The notes under the pieces are model-generated. The model did no database searches and had not been told where the DNA came from. It saw only the letters and a program-made list of their open reading frames with translations. From JBCCBI01 sp039034155 (GTDB lineage Bacteria > Deinococcota > Deinococci > Deinococcales > Trueperaceae): DNA of 8,860 bases. The position numbers were made by a program, and so were the translations under genes. Location: the NCBI GenBank assembly GCA_039034155.1, contig JBCCBI010000229.1, positions 1 through 8,860 on the forward strand. Reading direction: 5' to 3'. Positions within the stretch are counted from its first letter, which is position 1. Every line of letters starts with the position of its first letter. This document shows positions 5,694-8,860 of this stretch, piece by piece.

Positions 5694-6893
5694 CTAAATC
5701 ACCCCTTCAGCGCGCCAGGTGTCGCATTGAGTTTGGTCGTAGCCCAGTTCTTGCAAGACTTCATTGGTGTGCTCACCTACGCTAGGTACACCGTGCCGAA
5801 TCTGCCCGGGCGTCTCACTAAATTTCATGGGCGTGCCGACGACCTTCACCTCACCAGCAACCGGGTGATTGACCGTTTGGATGAGGCCATTGTGCTGGAC
5901 TTGCGGGTCGTTAACGAGTGTTTCAAAGTCCTGCACGGGGGCGCACCAGAGGTCGCGAGCAAGCATCTGCTCGAGCAAGTATTCAGTCGTTTGCTCACGA
6001 ACTTTCGCTTGCACCCGCCGTTTAATGTCATCACGGTGTTCAAAGGCTACTTCGTCAGTATTAAATTCTGCCAGACCGTCATCACCAATAATCTCGCCCA
6101 CTACATCAAGTGGGTTCATGCTGATGGCCATGTAGCCATTTTGAGTTTCGTACAAGCCAAACGGCGCGCCCAACCACGGACTGCTGATGCCCGCCTCGCT
6201 ACGCTGCCAGCGTTTGTCCAAGTTCATAAACGCGGTAAGTTCTTGGCACTGGAGTGCCACGGCAGTATTAAACAAGCTCACGTCGATGCGTTGCCCTTGC
6301 CCGGTGCGCAAACGGTGAAACAGCCCCAAAGTTGCAGACAGCGCTAACATTAGTGCGGTACTTGCATCTACGTAGGATGTCGCTGCTGCCACAGGTAAGC
6401 CGTCACCGGGGCCACTGTTGGCGGCTAACCCAGACATCGCTTGAATGAGCAAATCTTGACCCGGTCGTTTGACATAAGGACCGTCTGGCCCGTAGCCGCT
6501 ACCTGCTACGTAAACGATGCCCGGATTAACCTCTCGCAGGGCCGCATAGCCAATGCCTAACCTATCCATCACACCGGGGCGGTAATTTTCGACAACCAAG
6601 TCAGCCTCTTTAACTAGTTCTTTGACCAACTCAATGGCCCTAGGGTTTTTGAGGTTAAGCGTTAGGCTACGTTTATTGCGGTTCATCGCGATAAAAAACG
6701 GACTGTCGCCACCAAGTAGTTCGCCCATAGCAGCCAGGCCACGCTCCCACTCACCGTGCCCGGGGCGTTCTATCTTAATGACATCTGCACCAAAATCACC
6801 TAAAAACTGGGTCCCCCACGGGCCGAGCATCATCTGGGTAAAGTCAATTACACGGATGCCGTCTAAGACAGAGTTAACTGCACTTGTGTCCAC
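5694..6893 (-). CDS. CaiB/BaiF family (class III) CoA-transferase
   Basis: This 399-residue protein is full length for the family, which moves CoA between carboxylic acids in the cytoplasm through an aspartyl-CoA intermediate. Visible family blocks are VLDGIRVIDFTQMMLGPW (9-26), LGDFGADVIKIERPGHG (31-46), NRNKRSLTLNLK (71-82), LVVENYRPGVMDRLG (99-113) and GYGPDGPY (133-140). The catalytic Asp is D147 in RPGQDLLIQAMSG, followed by TGQGQRIDVSLF (about 197-208) and the C-terminal PSVGEHTNEVLQELGY. The acid substrate cannot be read from sequence. The start is a GTG at 6893 with AAGGTG (complement of 6901-6906) seven bases ahead. It is the first gene of the compact enzyme set and probably activates the acid that the hydratase and dehydrogenase then process. 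The stop is TAG. Confidence 0.94.
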   Translation of the reverse strand: MDTSAVNSVLDGIRVIDFTQMMLGPWGTQFLGDFGADVIKIERPGHGEWERGLAAMGELLGGDSPFFIAMNRNKRSLTLNLKNPRAIELVKELVKEADLVVENYRPGVMDRLGIGYAALREVNPGIVYVAGSGYGPDGPYVKRPGQDLLIQAMSGLAANSGPGDGLPVAAATSYVDASTALMLALSATLGLFHRLRTGQGQRIDVSLFNTAVALQCQELTAFMNLDKRWQRSEAGISSPWLGAPFGLYETQNGYMAISMNPLDVVGEIIGDDGLAEFNTDEVAFEHRDDIKRRVQAKVREQTTEYLLEQMLARDLWCAPVQDFETLVNDPQVQHNGLIQTVNHPVAGEVKVVGTPMKFSETPGQIRHGVPSVGEHTNEVLQELGYDQTQCDTWRAEGVI

Positions 6894-7037
6894 TACAAGT
6901 CACCTTGTTTGAGGCACCCATTGCATTGATAGGTAAAGGGTTGGTAGCTCAGTTTTATAGACATACTGCTCATAGCGATAACGTGCTCCTTTGGTGGAAA
7001 TATGAAGTCATTTCAGTCATTAAAAAGCAAATATATG

Positions 7038-7059
7038 GGGTTTAACGTGTGGGTTTAAC
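7038..7059. promoter_or_regulatory. Direct repeat upstream of the CoA-transferase, candidate operator
   Basis: GGGTTTAAC occurs twice, at 7038-7046 and 7051-7059, separated by GTGT (13-base period). It sits about 145 bases upstream of the CoA-transferase start in the largest gap of the leftward gene block. Read leftward, TATATT (complement of 7031-7036) resembles a -10 box. A weak TTAAAC 17 bases before it overlaps the distal repeat copy, so a factor bound here could block or recruit polymerase. The rest of the 251-base gap (6894-7144) holds only AT-rich sequence, with no gene and no clear terminator after the binding-protein gene. Confidence 0.35.
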
Positions 7060-7144
7060 ATCTGAGTACAACCTATTTTCGATATGTATTTTGTGATTTG
7101 CGAATATCTCACCTAGTTGAGTTGCAGTTAAAAGATGACCTAAG

Positions 7145-8275
7145 TTAGCTGGGCTCGAGCCTCACCTCAAAAGCCTCCCGCAAGTCTTGAATACAGTTTT
7201 TTGGATCATCCTCAGAACGTAAAAAAGTGTGAATACGGTTGCCCATAAATTTTTGAAAGTGTACAAAGCCAGCGTCTCTAGGGCGCATGTAGGCGTGCTC
7301 GAGCGTCGCCAAAGTATTCTTAAAAAAGTTATTGGTGAGCGCGTTACAGGTGTCATCCTGCCAAGCTGTCACATTGCCCGGTTGCCCGCCAGCCTCAACA
7401 TACACTCCCGCTTGAACTTCACCACCACTCACCCAAACAGAAAACTCAGCAGCCTCTTGTGAATGTTCACTGAACTTACTTACAGCGATACCCGCCCCAC
7501 CTAACAAGCCACCGCGTACACCCGGAATGTCGCTAAAGGTTAGAACAGCACCATTAGAATTACCTCGAGCATAGTTGCTATACCCAAACGCTAGCGGGCA
7601 GTAGGCAATCTCATCCCCTTGGCTCATAGCGTCGTAGGTATTAATTGGGTTCCAGTTGAGGCAGTTTGGATGAGCGCGTTTAGCAAGGCGTTTTAAGAAG
7701 ATGAGTACCGCTTCTGCTTGGGCGTTCGTCACAAAGTCTGTCTTGCTAAGCGGATATCCAAAACTAGCGCACAAGCTCAAAAACGAGCACATGGTATCAG
7801 TTGGAACTAACGGAATGGCGAGGTAGAGGTTGTCTTTGCGGAGGGTACTAGCTAGCTCTAAAACCTGTTGCCAATCTTCAGGTAAAGGGTATGTCAGCAA
7901 GTCGGCTCGGTAGCTACTTGCTTGCACGGCGGCATCCACTGCAAGCGCCCACTGCTTATCGTCGTAGGTGTAACTTTGATGGCTGAGGCCGGCACTTTCG
8001 TAGGCAAGTTGCCCCACCACCACATCATCAACTAACTCATTCAACGGATGAAGGCAACCACTTCTTGTAGCAATCCCCATGTGTGGGTGGTCGATAACCA
8101 TCAAGTCATAATCTGCCGCCAAGGTGTTGATAGGAACATCTCCGAAGGCTTTGAGTGAACGCTTATCCCAATGAATTTGAACATCATACGAGTTTGCATA
8201 ATGTGTGCTAGCTGCTTCTAAAGGTGCGTACCCTCGAGGATGATCCCAGGTGAGGCCTCTTAGAGATAGGCTCAT
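7145..8275 (-). CDS. ABC-type solute-binding protein (family 1 type) without a signal peptide
   Basis: The 376-residue sequence reads as the mature part of a carbohydrate-type extracellular solute-binding protein. It has an early strand-turn RGLTWDHPRGYAPL (6-19), YDLMVIDHPHMG (56-67), LHPLNELVDD (75-84), a central DAAVQASSYRADLL region, and a C-terminal GGLLGGAGIAVSKFSEHSQEAA segment like the hinge-proximal part of the family. It should bind a substrate for the permease encoded next to it. It has no signal peptide or lipobox. The frame upstream is closed by a TAG at 8282-8284, so no earlier start could add one. The ATG overlaps the permease stop in ATGA, with AAAGG adjacent, indicating translational coupling. 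Either it works in the cytoplasm, is exported another way, or the N-terminus was lost. CTCGAG occurs four times: twice as Leu-Glu (7154, 7298) and twice in the Ala-Arg/Pro-Arg register (7564, 8233). Confidence 0.85.
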   Translation of the reverse strand: MSLSLRGLTWDHPRGYAPLEAASTHYANSYDVQIHWDKRSLKAFGDVPINTLAADYDLMVIDHPHMGIATRSGCLHPLNELVDDVVVGQLAYESAGLSHQSYTYDDKQWALAVDAAVQASSYRADLLTYPLPEDWQQVLELASTLRKDNLYLAIPLVPTDTMCSFLSLCASFGYPLSKTDFVTNAQAEAVLIFLKRLAKRAHPNCLNWNPINTYDAMSQGDEIAYCPLAFGYSNYARGNSNGAVLTFSDIPGVRGGLLGGAGIAVSKFSEHSQEAAEFSVWVSGGEVQAGVYVEAGGQPGNVTAWQDDTCNALTNNFFKNTLATLEHAYMRPRDAGFVHFQKFMGNRIHTFLRSEDDPKNCIQDLREAFEVRLEPS

Positions 8276-8860
8276 CCTTTGCTAGCTCCAGCGGTAAGTC
8301 CCGCCACAAATTGACGTTGCAAAAAGAAAAACACCACCATAATTGGTAACGACACCATCACCGAACTAGCCATGAGTTCGCCGTAACGAATACCGTACTG
8401 GCCAATAAAATCGCTAATACCTACCGATACCGTACGCATTTCGCGGCTGCTGGTAAAGGCAAGTGCAAAAATAAACTCTTGCCACGTCACCACCGCAATC
8501 CACACGGCTGTGGCGGCAATCCCGGGGCGCGCTAGTGGCACGGCAATACGCCAAAAGGCTTGTAAGCGAGTAGCACCTTCTACCAGCGCAGATTCTTCCA
8601 GTTCTTTGGGGATGTTGCCTATAAACCCCAATAACATCCAAATTGCCACCGGTAAAGTGATAGTGATGTAGGCGATAATGAGCGCCGGATACGTGTCCAG
8701 CAAGCTAAACCGCCGCATAATTTTGTAGATGGGAATAATCATAGTGGCAACTGGAAACATCTGCGCCAAAATAATGGCGACGAGCAAAACTTTGAATCCG
8801 CGCACACGAAAACGGCTAAAACTGTAAGCTGCCAAAAGTCCTACGCTGATGGAAATCGCC
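8272..8860 (-). CDS. Carbohydrate ABC transporter permease, MalG type (5' partial)
   Basis: About 196 codons are visible and the frame stays open to the right edge (AISISVGLLAAYSFSRFRVRG), so the start lies outside the window. TTG at 8835 is not a real start. The sequence shows alternating hydrophobic segments, about five membrane spans. The cytoplasmic EAA loop that docks on the ATPase is EESALVEGATRLQ, then FWRIAVPLARPG (80-105 counted from 8835), with the conserved G at position 87. The C-terminal FFFLQRQFVAGLTAGASKG is the standard end of MalG-type permeases, which import sugars or polyols with a partner permease, an ATPase and a binding protein. The binding-protein gene follows with a 4-base overlap, whereas in most such operons it comes first. 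The partner permease and ATPase would lie to the right. Confidence 0.94.
   Translation of the reverse strand, partial: AISISVGLLAAYSFSRFRVRGFKVLLVAIILAQMFPVATMIIPIYKIMRRFSLLDTYPALIIAYITITLPVAIWMLLGFIGNIPKELEESALVEGATRLQAFWRIAVPLARPGIAATAVWIAVVTWQEFIFALAFTSSREMRTVSVGISDFIGQYGIRYGELMASSVMVSLPIMVVFFFLQRQFVAGLTAGASKG

Larger units (their letters stand above)
1594..8238. repeat. Dispersed over-represented palindrome CTCGAG (17 copies)
   Basis: First bases of the copies are 1594, 3035, 3179, 3362, 3473, 3872, 4747, 4964, 5009, 5114, 5414, 5663, 5970, 7154, 7298, 7564 and 8233. Equal base frequencies predict about two in 8860 bases. Seven copies extend to GCTCGAGC. Fourteen are read as Leu-Glu codons (CTC GAG) and three (4747, 7564, 8233) in another register as Ala-Arg or Pro-Arg. 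None lies left of 1594 or inside the metallo-hydrolase gene. Confidence 0.8.

Noticed and set aside
5619..6347. Long rightward open frame of 242 codons opposite the CoA-transferase
   Set aside because: It lies antisense to a gene with clear family motifs and catalytic Asp, has no recognisable domain, and is the usual by-product of a GC-richer coding strand.
1..8860. Genome-wide reassignment of TAG to an amino acid
   Set aside because: TAG is the natural end of the HxlR, hydrolase and CoA-transferase genes at family-normal lengths. Only two genes carry internal TAG codons.
1..8860. CRISPR array, tRNA or rRNA genes
   Set aside because: No regularly spaced identical repeats, cloverleaf or conserved rRNA sequence were seen on reading either strand. 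The dispersed CTCGAG copies are irregularly spaced and within genes.

Overview
The window is bacterial accessory DNA of roughly balanced base composition. Its left third is worked over by mobile elements, and its right two thirds are a well-kept block of catabolic and transport genes read leftward. There is no rRNA, tRNA or housekeeping gene to fix the taxonomy. A lipobox lipoprotein, a twin-arginine signal, an IS982 element, CaiB-type CoA chemistry and a MalG-type sugar permease would fit Deinococcota, Chloroflexota or Proteobacteria. I do not commit to any of these.

Left part (1-1453). The last codons of an unidentified rightward gene end at 64, followed by a clear intrinsic terminator (113-139). 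A small lipoprotein gene starts at 246 and runs into the left inverted repeat of an IS982-family element (438-1429). The IS transposase keeps its DDE residues but is cut by an in-frame TAG at codon 245. Beyond that stop the same frame stays open for 64 more recognisable codons, through the right inverted repeat and into the 3' end of the next gene.

Middle part (1447-2939). A leftward HxlR-family regulator lies divergent from a rightward metallo-beta-lactamase-fold hydrolase, a usual regulator-target pairing. The intergenic region carries a nested palindrome close to the regulator (candidate operator), several perfect inverted repeats, and a 46-codon open stretch resembling the C-terminal tail of a TnpB nuclease (probable IS200/IS605 relic). 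The hydrolase has a strong Shine-Dalgarno sequence and a Tat signal peptide, but an amber codon interrupts that signal peptide. The intact 260-codon frame therefore lacks its export signal unless the amber is read through.

Right part (2990-8860), all leftward. A MalG-like ABC permease (5' end outside the window) overlaps by 4 bases a solute-binding protein that has no signal peptide. After a 251-base gap with a 9-base direct repeat comes a tightly packed set: CaiB/BaiF CoA-transferase, enoyl-CoA hydratase/isomerase and short-chain dehydrogenase, with gaps of 1 and 3 bases. A DUF4432 mutarotase-like protein follows about 93 bases later. Together they suggest uptake of a small polar, perhaps sugar-linked, compound, CoA activation of an acid part, then hydration and oxidation, with the epimerase-like protein handling a sugar part. 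The substrate is not identifiable from sequence.

The palindrome CTCGAG occurs 17 times, about eight times chance expectation. It is absent from the left end, the IS and the hydrolase gene. Two separate genes carry in-frame TAG codons. These two features, the signal-less binding protein and the TnpB relic abutting the hydrolase ribosome site are the most unusual things here.
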